Origin: Shewanella polaris
Lineage (GTDB): Bacteria > Pseudomonadota > Gammaproteobacteria > Enterobacterales > Shewanellaceae
Direction: 5' to 3'
Assembly: GCF_006385555.1 (NCBI RefSeq)
Contig: NZ_CP041036.1
Span: 3,596,001-3,660,000 of the forward strand
Length of the DNA stretch: 64,000 nt
Both the position numbers and the translations under genes were made by a program. The notes beneath the pieces are model-generated. The model was not told where the DNA came from, made no database searches, and worked only from the letters and a program-made list of their open reading frames with translations. The stretch's first letter is position 1, and each line of letters opens with the position of its first letter. Shown here one piece after another: positions 40,788 to 50,485 of this stretch.

Positions 40788-42061
40788 AACTAACACATCA
40801 TCACGATTTAGCTCGCTTTAAGCGACTAGGGCTGACGTTAAGTAGTAAACTAACTCAAACTCTATCACTCTGTCTAGGTTTGGGTTTAGTGGCATTTACT
40901 TGCAGTGCTGCCAATGACACGAGTGCAATAGCGCGAGGGGCTTATTTAATGAAAATAGGTGACTGTGTAGCTTGTCATACCGCTGTAGGTGGACGCGAAT
41001 TATCAGGCGGTTTGCCGTTCGAAACCCCGTTTGGGGCAGTTTACTCAACTAATATCACCTCAGACAAAGACACTGGCATTGGTAAATACAGCTACGAGGA
41101 ATTTTTTGATGCCATGCATCATGGCGTCGGCATTAATGGCAATCTATACCCTGCTATGCCCTACACGTCATACAGCCTGTTAACGGATCAAGATACCAAA
41201 GCGATTTATGCTTACTTGATGAACACTAAACCCATTAAACAAGCCAATCTCGATAATGACGTATCTTTCCCCTTCAACATGCGATTTGGTCTTAAGGCGT
41301 GGAACTTAGTCGCTCATGATGCTAAAGAATTTACCCCTAAGGAAGACAAAAGTGAACGTTGGAACCGTGGAAATTACTTAGTTAATGCTTTAGGGCATTG
41401 TGCTGAATGTCATACCCCAAGAGACAGCTTGTTTGCGATGGAGCCAGATAAACACTTTCAAGGTGCCATTATTGAGGGGCTAGAAGCATCGAACATCACT
41501 TCAGCTGAGCTTAATCGACAAAACTGGACTCATGACGATTTAAAGTCGTTGTTTACTGAAGGGTACTCTCGTAAAGGCACCGTATTTGGTGGCATGTATC
41601 CCGTGGTCTATCACAGCTTTAGCCACCTAACAGATAAAGACATGTTTGCGGTAAACAGCTACTTACTCGATACAGACAAGAAGATTGAAGCGAAGGCGCT
41701 CACCTTCAATGGTCACCAGCCTAAATTACCAGGCTATAATCTCTACATGGGATATTGTGCTGGTTGTCATGGTCAAAATGGTGAGGGTCGACCTAATGTA
41801 GCACCCGCAATGGCAGGTAACTCTACCTTAGATAAAGCCAGCCCACACAATGTCGTCGCAGTCATGTTAAAAGGGATTAAAAGCCAACATTACAACACCA
41901 CCACCAGCTTTTATGCCATGCCAGCTTATGCTGATCAGTTAAACGATGAACAGCTAAGAGATTTAACTAATTATTTGCGAGTAACATGGAGCCCTCAGCC
42001 TGGGGATTTAGATCTGAATACAATTAAGGATTTGAAAGAAGTGATATTCGAACATGATTAA
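40784..42061 (+). CDS. Triheme cytochrome c subunit
   Basis: About 425 residues with an N-terminal signal segment (LTQTLSLCLGLGLVAFTCSA) and three CxxCH heme sites: CVACH at residue 61, CAECH near 207 and CAGCH near 325. The layout matches the cytochrome c subunits of membrane-bound alcohol/aldehyde dehydrogenases (AdhB-like). It should accept electrons from the iron-sulfur subunit and pass them to the quinone pool or a terminal reductase in the periplasm. It is the last gene of the operon; a 12-bp hairpin follows at 42100. Confidence 0.9.
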   Translation: MKLTHHHDLARFKRLGLTLSSKLTQTLSLCLGLGLVAFTCSAANDTSAIARGAYLMKIGDCVACHTAVGGRELSGGLPFETPFGAVYSTNITSDKDTGIGKYSYEEFFDAMHHGVGINGNLYPAMPYTSYSLLTDQDTKAIYAYLMNTKPIKQANLDNDVSFPFNMRFGLKAWNLVAHDAKEFTPKEDKSERWNRGNYLVNALGHCAECHTPRDSLFAMEPDKHFQGAIIEGLEASNITSAELNRQNWTHDDLKSLFTEGYSRKGTVFGGMYPVVYHSFSHLTDKDMFAVNSYLLDTDKKIEAKALTFNGHQPKLPGYNLYMGYCAGCHGQNGEGRPNVAPAMAGNSTLDKASPHNVVAVMLKGIKSQHYNTTTSFYAMPAYADQLNDEQLRDLTNYLRVTWSPQPGDLDLNTIKDLKEVIFEHD

Positions 42062-42099
42062 GCATTTGAATATAATATAGATGACATGCTCTTCTGGAC

Positions 42100-42135
42100 C
42101 ACTTAATTAGAGACACTATTGTTTCTAATTAAGTG
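42100..42135 (+). terminator. Hairpin after the cytochrome gene
   Basis: CACTTAATTAGA pairs with TCTAATTAAGTG (12 bp, 12-nt loop). The following T-stretch (ATTTTG) is short, so it is a moderate terminator candidate. Confidence 0.45.
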
Positions 42136-42203
42136 ATCACATTTTGATCGTAACTACATAAATTACCAAGTTGATAATTCAACAACATTTGAAAAACTGA
42201 CAA

Positions 42204-42554
42204 TTACTTCTCTTGCAATGCCAGTTGTGAAAACAAGATCCCTTGCCAACCGCACAGCATAAACTGACGAATATTTTGATGGTCACCGCTTTGTGCTGTT
42301 GCCACTACATCTCGATAATGTTGGCCAAACATAGCCAAGGTTTGTTGCACAGTTAACTGATGAATTTGCCCAAACGCAAAAACCTTACAAGAACCAGAAT
42401 TCTGCCCAGCCTCGTTAAGCTGATCACCATTTTTAAATGCACTTGGGCTAAAATCATAATGCTCGTCAATCAAAGCAATAGACTCTTCAAAAAGCACTGT
42501 ATCTGCCCGCTCAGCTAAAGATGATATAAATTCACTAATCTGTGTTGAAGCCAT
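42204..42554 (-). CDS. HopJ-family (type III effector-like domain) small protein
   Basis: About 116 residues. The sequence DEHYDFSPSAFKNGDQLNEA and NSGSCKVFAFGQIHQLT, then TLAMFGQHYRDVV, matches the HopJ family. The family name comes from a plant-pathogen effector, but the domain is common in free-living gammaproteobacteria where its role is unknown. No secretion signal or type III genes are present. A frame extends to 42674 with a hydrophobic lead, but the family N-terminus begins at the ATG at 42554. Confidence 0.7.
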   Translation of the reverse strand: MASTQISEFISSLAERADTVLFEESIALIDEHYDFSPSAFKNGDQLNEAGQNSGSCKVFAFGQIHQLTVQQTLAMFGQHYRDVVATAQSGDHQNIRQFMLCGWQGILFSQLALQEK

Positions 42555-42898
42555 ATCGCACGCCCTATTCTTGATAAAATTACACTTTAAATACTCAAAC
42601 AATCTAATTGCCTGTAATACTATACTAATGAGGATTGCTGCGAGCGAAATCACAACACAATGTGCCAAGTTCACCTTCTAACGGCAAAAGCAATAAGGGT
42701 AAATGAGAACAATCTAAATCATCAGAAATAATAGCAACAAAACCATATTACTGAATAAACTGATATATTAATTCTATAGGTTCCATATCCCATTTAATCA
42801 GGCACTTACATTATTCACTCTTTACTAAAATAACCAATAAAGTTTTTATAGCGAATATGACGACTAAATACCATAACGTTATGAATTTCTAACCATTG
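42555..42898. other. Intergenic stretch, nothing recognised
   Basis: A/T-rich, no supported frame. The out-of-family extension of the HopJ-like frame runs to 42674 and is not counted as coding. Confidence 0.4.
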
Positions 42899-43543
42899 TT
42901 ATAAATGACCAACTTTAACCAAAATCACCGTGTCTTGTTCCACATACGGATTATGCTGACTTAAATGTGGACTGCGGATCCACGTACCAGCAGGATAGCG
43001 ACCAAGTTCATCAATAAATTCACCGCTAATGACATAAATTTCTTCGCCGCCAAAATGACGGTGCGGTTGAAAATGCGTCCCAGCGGGCCACTTCACTAAT
43101 GCTGTCGACTCGGTACTATGTTGATGTAGCGGCATCACCTGCAACTGACCATGACCTGACAACCATTCTGTTTCATTGGTATTAATAGCCATTTGCTGTG
43201 AATCAGTGGTCTGGAACTGATGCAACTTAACTAATAATGTACAGCCTTGCAGGCTAAATGGCGCATGAACAAAACCTTCAGGATTTCGTAAATATGTGCC
43301 AGCTGGGTAATCACCAGTTTCATCAGAAAACACCCCCTCTAACACAAGGATCTCTTCACCTAATGGATGAGGATGAGAGTTAAATTTAGCGCCTGCTTGA
43401 TATTTAACAATACTAGTAGCATGGCCACGTTCTGCTTCTTCGCGAGCTAAGCGTTTACGTAATACGCCCGTAGCGGGGCTATTTTGCCATTCAAGATCTG
43501 CAGTGTTGATCACCACTCGTTGGCTAAAATCCATGTTTAACAT
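42899..43543 (-). CDS. Duplicated cupin (ChrR-like) protein
   Basis: A 214-residue protein made of two cupin repeats. Repeat 1 has FNSHPHPLGEEILVLEGVF, repeat 2 has FQPHRHFGGEEIYVISGEF: each holds HxH and Glu of cupin motif 1. They are followed by YPAGTYLRNPEGFVHAP and YPAGTWIRSPHLSQHNP, which supply the motif 2 His. Such proteins resemble the metal-binding half of the anti-sigma factor ChrR but have no zinc anti-sigma domain. They are predicted metal enzymes or sensors; the substrate is unknown. AAGG lies 7 nt before the ATG. Confidence 0.8.
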   Translation of the reverse strand: MLNMDFSQRVVINTADLEWQNSPATGVLRKRLAREEAERGHATSIVKYQAGAKFNSHPHPLGEEILVLEGVFSDETGDYPAGTYLRNPEGFVHAPFSLQGCTLLVKLHQFQTTDSQQMAINTNETEWLSGHGQLQVMPLHQHSTESTALVKWPAGTHFQPHRHFGGEEIYVISGEFIDELGRYPAGTWIRSPHLSQHNPYVEQDTVILVKVGHL

Positions 43544-43696
43544 ATTGATACCTTCACAGCTATTATTGCCAATAGCTTAATATTAAATCACTTCAATGAA
43601 CAGTAAATACTGAAAGATTTAATCGGTTATTTATATTAATTAATAAGCACTTACAGGTACTTTTTATTGATTTATAAGGTATATATTTTACACATA

Positions 43697-43727
43697 AAAA
43701 AACTGCAAATATTATTTGCAGTTTTTT
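43697..43727. terminator. Bidirectional terminator between cupin and pbpG genes
   Basis: AACTGCAAAT/ATTTGCAGTT (10 bp, 3-nt loop) with A-run on one side and T-run on the other. On the minus strand it ends pbpG. Confidence 0.75.
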
Positions 43728-43749
43728 CATTTGAGTAAAAGTAACTTAG

Positions 43750-44673
43750 TTAGCTTTCAGAGTTACTGGCGACTACGACCAACTGGCGTTGTTTTTTATA
43801 CGCTTTTGCCGAAGCTGGAATGGGAGTAGTCCGACCGGTTTCTAACCATTTCTTAAGTCGATTAGCATCCGCCATATGAGTGTATTTGCCAAACGAATCT
43901 AACACCACAAATGCGACTTTACGCTTATTCATTTCCGTCAACATCACCAAACAATGCCCAGCTTTACTTGTATAACCGGTTTTAGTTAATGCAATGTTCC
44001 AACTATCTTTGAACACCAATTTATTGGTGTTGTGAAAATCGAGTGCATAACGTGGTTGTTGGAAAATAATATGTTTTTTACTCGTTGAGCTTAACTTACC
44101 TAACAACGGGTATTGCTGGCTGGCTTTAAGTAATAAAATAAGGTCATTAGCACTAGATACGTTTTCAGGTGATAAACCTGTAGGTTCGACATAATGAGTA
44201 TGCGTCATTCCTAATGCGGTTGCTTTATCATTCATTGCCCGAACAAACGCTTTAAATCCACCAGGATAATGGTGAGCAAGTGAAGTAGCAGCACGATTTT
44301 CAGATGACATCAGCGTCATTAACAACATGGTTTCACGGCTCACTTTGCTGCCTAATCGTATTCTAGAATACACATTACGCATCACTGGTGAGTCTGAAAC
44401 GTTAACTGATATCTTTTCATCTAACGGTAGTTTTGCATCAAGAGTTACCATGGCAGTCATGAGTTTTGTCACCGAAGCGATGGGAACTGTTTGATCCGGA
44501 TTGCTGGAGTACAATACTTCATTGGTGTTCAAGTCGACTAGCATAGCGCTGATTGACGCTAGCTCTTGTAATGATTGTTTTTGAGATACGGGTTCAGCAG
44601 CTACCGAATGGCTAATAACGGCACTTGAACACAATAAGAAGGTGCAGGCAAAAAATAAACAGCGTTTCATCAC
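43750..44673 (-). CDS. pbpG: D-alanyl-D-alanine endopeptidase (PBP7-like)
   Basis: Periplasmic penicillin-binding protein of peptidase family S11, cutting peptidoglycan cross-links. Signal peptide at residues 1-26. Active-site triad motifs: SVTK (Ser67-Lys70), SEN (124-126) and KTG in [11 protein letters not shown] near 230. About 307 residues with no C-terminal amphipathic anchor, which points to PbpG rather than DacA-type carboxypeptidases. Single gene, divergent from the NTPase gene at 44937. Confidence 0.88.
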   Translation of the reverse strand: MMKRCLFFACTFLLCSSAVISHSVAAEPVSQKQSLQELASISAMLVDLNTNEVLYSSNPDQTVPIASVTKLMTAMVTLDAKLPLDEKISVNVSDSPVMRNVYSRIRLGSKVSRETMLLMTLMSSENRAATSLAHHYPGGFKAFVRAMNDKATALGMTHTHYVEPTGLSPENVSSANDLILLLKASQQYPLLGKLSSTSKKHIIFQQPRYALDFHNTNKLVFKDSWNIALTKTGYTSKAGHCLVMLTEMNKRKVAFVVLDSFGKYTHMADANRLKKWLETGRTTPIPASAKAYKKQRQLVVVASNSES

Positions 44674-44936
44674 TCTCTCTAAAAAAATCAGCTCAATAAG
44701 TCTAATGAGTATACGATAAAGAATTAGCCCTATAATAGGTAAATAATCACAAATAATAGGTTTTTAACCGAAATTATTGGTTTTTAAACTAAAAAGACAT
44801 CAGCGATAGATTATATTTACTCGTTTGTCAGTTAATGATTAGTTTACCCAGGTAATATTAGACTCGATGTGGTGCAAATACTGTTTTTAATGACTTCATG
44901 TTAAGCTTTACTTAGGCATGTAAAAAGAGAGTATAG

Positions 44937-46286
44937 ATGGACATTAACTTCAATTTTTTAAATAAATTTAAACAAGCTATTACGCATTTATTTATCTCAT
45001 CACCGTCACATAAAACTGAGTCCCATGATGCAGAAAAAGGCGTAATATCCCTCTATACCATCGCCAAAAACTCTCCTAATATACAGACCCAAAGAGCACT
45101 GATGGGTACAGTGTCATGCCCATCATTCGTCACTGGTGATAATTTTGTCGGCCGTGAACAACAACAACAACAAATGCGTGAAATTATCGAATTATGGTGC
45201 CAGCGACAAGGAGAATTAACAGCGGTTATTGTTCCTTCTGGAGCGGGGTTGTCAGCCTTTTTAGCTCAAGTAATGTCACTGCTCACGACAATGCATAATG
45301 ACATATCAGCAGCATCACAAAATAAATCGCTTTCTATGCCTAAAATAGATTCATCGTCATCAACAAGTACGTTACATATAAAACCGCTGCCAGAGCAAGT
45401 TCTCTATATGAGTTTTTATCAGGCGCCGTTAAGTGCAAAAGAAGCGATCGCAAACATCTGTTATTGTTTTAACATTGCCCCACCAGACACCATTACTGAT
45501 GCCATCAAATTAATCAATCAGCAAAACTCACAACTGATTATTATCGATGATGTGCATAAGCTTATGATAAGAATGATGGGGAATTCTCAAGCATTAATGA
45601 CCTTTGCTACCATCATGATGGAAACCCGCAAACAACATTGTTGGTTACTCGGTTGTGAAACCTATACTTGGCAGCGATTATCGGCGCAATATCAAATCGG
45701 CCATTTAGTAAGTAATCTGCTTGAATTTAATTATTTTAATGCTAAAGAGCTGGCTCAAATACAAACACAACAATTAGACAAATTAGGATTAATTAATACC
45801 GAACAGCATGTTGATGTCAACTCAGTAGAGGCTAAACCGGCGCAAGTTACCGATAAAAAACCACCATTTGAAGACCAATTAAAACAACTTTATTCCATTA
45901 GCCAAGGTCATCCAGCGCTAGCCTTATTGTTACTACAGTATTCACTCAACCACCAAGTAGACATTAATGCCGATGAAACAAAGCAAGAAAACGAGATTAA
46001 AATTTACCAAATTAATATCTCGGCTTTAAAAAATTGTAAAGACAGTGATTTGTTTTCGCTGGCAGAAATATATGTCCACGGTGGATTAAGAGTGCATCAA
46101 CATGCCCATATTTTTACCATTTCAATTGAGAAAAGTATTCTGCAGCTTGAATATTTGGTCCGCCAAGGATTATTACAGGTACACTACTCTGAACAAGATT
46201 TTGTGGCACATTATTACCGTATAACGCCACTGTTAACCAATATTATTGCTATTCATTTAATTAATAATAACAAGCTTTTTCATTAA
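44937..46286 (+). CDS. P-loop NTPase-like protein with degenerate Walker A, upstream of an MscS channel
   Basis: A 449-residue protein resembling TniB/ExeA-type AAA ATPases: FVGREQQQQQM marks the start of the core and IIIDDVHKLM (about 201-210) is the Walker B. The Walker A-equivalent PSGAGLSAF (about 100-108) has Leu where the catalytic Lys should be, so ATP hydrolysis is doubtful. The C-terminal part (after about 330) looks like a small helical winged-helix or lid domain. No transposition genes are near. It lies 48 bases before an MscS-family gene on the same strand, suggesting a function with that channel. Function is unknown; the homology is to fold only. Confidence 0.6.
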   Translation: MDINFNFLNKFKQAITHLFISSPSHKTESHDAEKGVISLYTIAKNSPNIQTQRALMGTVSCPSFVTGDNFVGREQQQQQMREIIELWCQRQGELTAVIVPSGAGLSAFLAQVMSLLTTMHNDISAASQNKSLSMPKIDSSSSTSTLHIKPLPEQVLYMSFYQAPLSAKEAIANICYCFNIAPPDTITDAIKLINQQNSQLIIIDDVHKLMIRMMGNSQALMTFATIMMETRKQHCWLLGCETYTWQRLSAQYQIGHLVSNLLEFNYFNAKELAQIQTQQLDKLGLINTEQHVDVNSVEAKPAQVTDKKPPFEDQLKQLYSISQGHPALALLLLQYSLNHQVDINADETKQENEIKIYQINISALKNCKDSDLFSLAEIYVHGGLRVHQHAHIFTISIEKSILQLEYLVRQGLLQVHYSEQDFVAHYYRITPLLTNIIAIHLINNNKLFH

Positions 46287-46334
46287 TAAGGCCTGATTGA
46301 TAACGTGCACAGCAAATAACATTCCGGGGCAAAT

Positions 46335-47147
46335 ATGGACGATTCAAGTAAAGCACTACAAGCATTTTTAGATATTATTTCGTTAGATCGCATTATCAGT
46401 ATTTTACTACTGTGCTTGATAGCGTGGTTATTTTTGGTATTGGTGCAGTTTTGCTTAAACCAACTCAATAAAGCATTGCCTAAATACCGCTTAATTTGGA
46501 GTCGATCATTCCCTTTTGTGCGTTTATTTGTATGGCTTTCGGTAATAATTTATTCAATTGTCGGCATTATTGATCCTCACGAAAACTTAATCCTCGCGGT
46601 TGTGGGTTCAATCAGTATTGTGGTGGGTTTAGCAACTCAAGAACCCGCTAAAAATATGATCTCCGGATTTATTATGATGATCAACCCCCCTTACCGCGTT
46701 GGCGATATGATATCCGTATCAGGCTATTATGGCGAAGTGACCAAATTAGAATGGAGCGTAACTTGGATACGCACCTTTGATGATAATACCGTGATGGTAC
46801 CTAATGCCGAAGCACTTAAAACGGCAGTGTCCAACGCTAATAGCGGTGCCTTAGATGAAATGGTGGTAGTGAGTTTTACCATTCCAATTCACGCTGACCA
46901 TAAACTCGCAATTGCCCTCGCCAAAGAAGCAACTCAATGTTCACCTTATACCTTATTAAAAAAACCTATTATCGTTAATTTGGGCAATGACTACTCATTC
47001 GGACAGTACCAACAAACCATCACAGTTAAAGCCTATGTAATGGATGTAAGGTTAGAGAAAAAATTTATGAGTGACATCAACATACGAGTACTTTCAGCGT
47101 TTAAAAATGCACATTTTTATGATGCACAACAAACGGTACTTCAGTAA
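46335..47147 (+). CDS. Small-conductance mechanosensitive channel, MscS family
   Basis: A 270-residue inner-membrane channel subunit. Three hydrophobic helices: about 20-43, 60-80 and a pore-lining third from about 85. The third carries the AVVGSISIVVGLATQEPAKNM segment, where the family packs glycines and alanines. The beta domain signature NPPYRVGDMISVSGYYGEV and VMVPNAEALKTAV follow. The length matches minimal MscS. GGGG before the ATG. It shares its transcription direction with the NTPase upstream and rpiA downstream. Confidence 0.9.
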   Translation: MDDSSKALQAFLDIISLDRIISILLLCLIAWLFLVLVQFCLNQLNKALPKYRLIWSRSFPFVRLFVWLSVIIYSIVGIIDPHENLILAVVGSISIVVGLATQEPAKNMISGFIMMINPPYRVGDMISVSGYYGEVTKLEWSVTWIRTFDDNTVMVPNAEALKTAVSNANSGALDEMVVVSFTIPIHADHKLAIALAKEATQCSPYTLLKKPIIVNLGNDYSFGQYQQTITVKAYVMDVRLEKKFMSDINIRVLSAFKNAHFYDAQQTVLQ

Positions 47148-47191
47148 TTTAGGTTATCATTAACCCAATGGTTAAAATGGAGAATATAGCT

Positions 47192-47851
47192 ATGACACAA
47201 GATGAAATGAAAAAAGCGGCTGGCTGGGCTGCACTGCAATATGTCAAAAAAGACACCATCGTAGGTGTAGGCACAGGCTCTACCGTCAACTACTTCATTG
47301 ATGCGCTTGCCACCATGAAGGATGATATTGAAGGTGCTGTATCGAGCTCAGAAGCATCGACTAAAAAACTTATCGAACTTGGCATTGAAGTGTTTGACTT
47401 AAACAGTGTTGATTTAATTGACATCTATGTAGATGGTGCAGACGAAATCAATGACCGCATGGACATGATTAAAGGCGGTGGCGCGGCATTAACACGCGAA
47501 AAAATTGTTGCGGCCGTTGCCAACAAGTTTATTTGTATTGTTGATAATACCAAACAAGTAGACATTTTAGGTGAGTTCCCATTACCCGTTGAAGTCATCC
47601 CAATGGCACGTTCTTACGTGGCACGTGAATTAGTCAAATTAGGTGGCGATCCGGTTTACCGCCAGGGCGTTGTAACCGATAACGGCAACGTTATTTTGGA
47701 TGTCTACAATATGAAAATTCTAGATCCTAAAGTGATGGAAACTAAAATCAATGCCATCGTCGGTGTTGTCACCAATGGTTTATTTGCTAATCGCGGTGCT
47801 GATGTATTGTTAGTCGGTACCCCAGATGGCGTTAAAACAGTCACCTTGTAA
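47192..47851 (+). CDS. rpiA: Ribose-5-phosphate isomerase A
   Basis: Interconverts ribose 5-phosphate and ribulose 5-phosphate in the pentose phosphate pathway. [19 protein letters not shown] is almost the E. coli N-terminus, and [44 protein letters not shown] and [15 protein letters not shown] are active-site blocks. 219 residues. A longer frame from 47168 adds eight residues, but GGAG lies 9 nt before the ATG at 47192. Confidence 0.97.
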   Translation: MTQDEMKKAAGWAALQYVKKDTIVGVGTGSTVNYFIDALATMKDDIEGAVSSSEASTKKLIELGIEVFDLNSVDLIDIYVDGADEINDRMDMIKGGGAALTREKIVAAVANKFICIVDNTKQVDILGEFPLPVEVIPMARSYVARELVKLGGDPVYRQGVVTDNGNVILDVYNMKILDPKVMETKINAIVGVVTNGLFANRGADVLLVGTPDGVKTVTL

Positions 47852-47906
47852 TAACCACCGGTTCTGACTTTGTGTTACTTCTTAAGTCACTCTATAGTCA
47901 TAATAG

Positions 47907-47938
47907 AAAACGGCCTAGCTTGACTGCTAGGCCGTTTT
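47907..47938 (+). terminator. Terminator after rpiA
   Basis: CGGCCTAGC/GCTAGGCCG (9 bp, 6-nt loop) with AAAA before and TTTT after; it can also serve the convergent chemoreceptor gene. Confidence 0.85.
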
Positions 47939-47964
47939 ATTATTTACACCATCATAACAATGAC

Positions 47965-49827
47965 TTACACACGAAATTGACTCACCGCTTCATGCAATGC
48001 TTGGGCTCTTACTCTTACATCTTCAGAAGCCGCGGCATTTTCTTCCGCCGCATGCGATGATTCATCGGCAATATCTCGAATAACCACCACATTTTTACTC
48101 ACTTCTGCAGCAACCATACTTTGCTCTTCAATTGCAGCTGCAATTTGAGTGCTCATATCCATAATATTGGTGACGTCATTGGTAATGGTCCGTAAAACTT
48201 CCCCGGCAATGGCGGCTTGTTCAGCGCTTTCCTGCCCTTGTTGCTGGCTTTCTTGCATGAGATCAACAATAGAATGAGTTCGCGCTTGTAAGGTTGAAAT
48301 AATGCTAGAGATTTCCTGGGTGGACGTTTGTGTCCTTAAGGCGAGTGTCCGAACCTCATCGGCAACAACGGCAAAACCACGACCTTGTTCACCAGCTCTT
48401 GCTGCTTCAATCGCCGCGTTTAATGCCAATAAGTTTGTTTGATCAGCAATCCCTTTAATCACATCAAGCACGCTACCAATAGTGATACTATCTCGCTCAA
48501 GCTCGGTAACAACAGCGGCTGAATCAGCTAATTTCTTAGCTAGTAAGGTAATCTTTTGAACCGTGAGTGCTACGCCCTGTTGACCAGATTGAGCATTCTC
48601 ATTGGTTTGACTGGCTTTGCTGGCAGCCAATTCTGTATTCTTGGCTATTTCGTCAATGGTGCTCCCCATTTCAGTAACTGCGGTAGCCACCATATCGGTT
48701 TCATTAAGCTGGCGTAATACGCCTTCAGAAGCAGTCATCGCATTTCGAGACAGCTCTTGGCATGACTCATTCATTGCAGTAACAGACTCATTTACTTGCT
48801 GAATCAATTCTTGGAACGTCATTACCATTTGGTTGAAATGATAGGCAATTTTTGATAATTCATCATTACCAGATTCATCACAACGCATTGATAAGTCTTT
48901 GCTTTTTTCAATTGATGAAATTACATTAGTAATATCACGAACCGGCTTGATAATACTACGAATAATCAAATAGGTGAAAATACACAGTATTGCTGTTATT
49001 AATAAGAATATACTTAAGCCGATAATAAAAGCCTGATTTTTACCAAGCTCTATTTCAGCCAACGTTTCCTCGCGTAACGTAACAGTATAATCATCGGTTT
49101 GATGAATTTTATCTCGTAATTCGGCCATTTTACCATCTTGATCTGACAAACCAAATAGCACTTCTTTATTAACTAAATTGTTAAAATTCACCCGATAATC
49201 TTTAATATCTGCGGTTAATTGCTCTTTCTGAGAGAAGGATAAATTAGACTGTTGTACTTGAGTTAGAAAACGGACAATTCCGTCATCAAAAGCAGTTACA
49301 TACTTAGGGTCACGACGGAGCATAAAGTCTTTCTCACTTCGACGCAGTTGAAGCATAGCCACCAACAGAGCATCTTCGGCATTATTACTCAACAAGGTTT
49401 CAACTTTTTTAACTGCCGAACGCAAATCGCCATATAAACCTGACTCGGGAGTTAATCCTATCTCAATTTTTAGCGCAATGATTTCATTGAATATCGTTTT
49501 ATAATCATTAAGGTTCTTTTTAAAATGGTCTAAAGCATTTACATTCATTCCTTGGTGCTCTAGCGCGACGCGCACTTCGGCCATATAGACCAAGATATCA
49601 TCCATACTGTTTGTAAATTTGTCTATGTACTCGGTGTCTGCACGATGGAGAAAATCCTTTTCTTGGGTACGTAACTCAAGCACTTTCTTTTCAATTTCGA
49701 CAATGCTGTTTGATGCTGTTGATAATTTAAACAGAACCGATTCAGAATAATTTTGTAACCCAAACATCGCGAGTACTGAGGATATTGAAATGATCGAACT
49801 TAAAATAAGTTTAGAACGAATAAGCAT
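47965..49827 (-). CDS. Methyl-accepting chemotaxis protein with HBM sensor domain
   Basis: A 620-residue chemoreceptor. The periplasmic part (about residues 30-265) is a helical bimodular sensor: the repeated module signature [12 protein letters not shown] and [14 protein letters not shown] appears twice, as in HBM receptors such as those binding organic acids. The transmembrane helix around 270-295, HAMP, and the invariant tip [20 protein letters not shown] follow. Ligands are probably C4-type or other organic acids by analogy; not established here. Convergent with rpiA. Confidence 0.92.
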   Translation of the reverse strand: MLIRSKLILSSIISISSVLAMFGLQNYSESVLFKLSTASNSIVEIEKKVLELRTQEKDFLHRADTEYIDKFTNSMDDILVYMAEVRVALEHQGMNVNALDHFKKNLNDYKTIFNEIIALKIEIGLTPESGLYGDLRSAVKKVETLLSNNAEDALLVAMLQLRRSEKDFMLRRDPKYVTAFDDGIVRFLTQVQQSNLSFSQKEQLTADIKDYRVNFNNLVNKEVLFGLSDQDGKMAELRDKIHQTDDYTVTLREETLAEIELGKNQAFIIGLSIFLLITAILCIFTYLIIRSIIKPVRDITNVISSIEKSKDLSMRCDESGNDELSKIAYHFNQMVMTFQELIQQVNESVTAMNESCQELSRNAMTASEGVLRQLNETDMVATAVTEMGSTIDEIAKNTELAASKASQTNENAQSGQQGVALTVQKITLLAKKLADSAAVVTELERDSITIGSVLDVIKGIADQTNLLALNAAIEAARAGEQGRGFAVVADEVRTLALRTQTSTQEISSIISTLQARTHSIVDLMQESQQQGQESAEQAAIAGEVLRTITNDVTNIMDMSTQIAAAIEEQSMVAAEVSKNVVVIRDIADESSHAAEENAAASEDVRVRAQALHEAVSQFRV

Positions 49828-50037
49828 AATTGTTACCTTTCAAGATTAAGATTCGACACTATTGTTATAATTTATGACCTAGTATAGATTTCAATAACAA
49901 TTCATTAACAGAAGTATAGTTACTAATTATCGGCAAACATCAATAAAGCTAAATTATTTTAAATAAAAATAACGATTTAATATCACCCATATAAACCTTT
50001 ACCGACTTGCGATTGTCATATAACTAAACAATCATAG
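49828..50037. other. Intergenic, nothing recognised
   Basis: A/T-rich stretch upstream of the HBM chemoreceptor; contains its promoter, which I could not place with confidence. Confidence 0.3.
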
Positions 50038-50376
50038 TGGACATGTTGTGACATTAAGGATGCAGGTCTCAATCGGGAAATTTCAATATCATTAAACAAA
50101 TTAGAAGCACTAAATGACAATCAATTAGTAGCCATTGCCGCTCCAGGATGTCTGCTAACATTCGAACAATTGTATCGATGCCATCATCAATGTGTTTATG
50201 CCATCTACTTTCGATTAGGCGGCCAAGGCGGTAAAAAAATTGATAATCAACTGAGTGACGATAAACCGTTAAAACAAAAATACTCACCAGCCAAAACACT
50301 ACAATTTAAAACCCAGGCTGGCACAGGGCAAGTTAACATCAATACTATTAGCGGCCGTATAACCCTAAAAAAATAA
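50038..50376 (+). pseudogene. Remnant of a DUF4097-like adhesin-domain gene
   Basis: The frame is open from about 50040 with no ATG and no ribosome site. Its last about 35 residues (KTLQFKTQAGTGQVNINTISGRITLKK spans the end) resemble the C-terminal beta-helix end of DUF4097 proteins, whose last strand typically reads TxxGRIxL. The upstream half is not recognisable. I read it as a 5'-truncated gene. A minority alternative is a small gene starting at the TTG at 50170. Confidence 0.35.
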
Positions 50377-50422
50377 AGTTTACCAATAATCCTGACTAAA
50401 TAATCTTATTCAATATAGATAA

Positions 50423-50464
50423 CAAAAAGCCCGTTGATGCTTATAAACATCAGCGGGCTTTTTA
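50423..50464 (-). terminator. Terminator of rsuA, possibly bidirectional
   Basis: AGCCCG-T-TGATG pairs with CATCA-G-CGGGCT (12 bp with one G-U), A-run and T-run on the two sides. On the minus strand it follows the rsuA stop. Confidence 0.8.
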
Positions 50465-50485
50465 TATTGCAACGTAAAAAAGTGC

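Noticed and set aside
42204..42554. Type III secretion effector
   Set aside because: The HopJ name is historical; no secretion genes nearby and the domain is widespread in non-pathogens.
44937..46286. TniB transposition ATPase as part of a Tn7-like element
   Set aside because: No transposase, TnsC/TniQ partners or end repeats; the fold resemblance alone does not support a mobile element.
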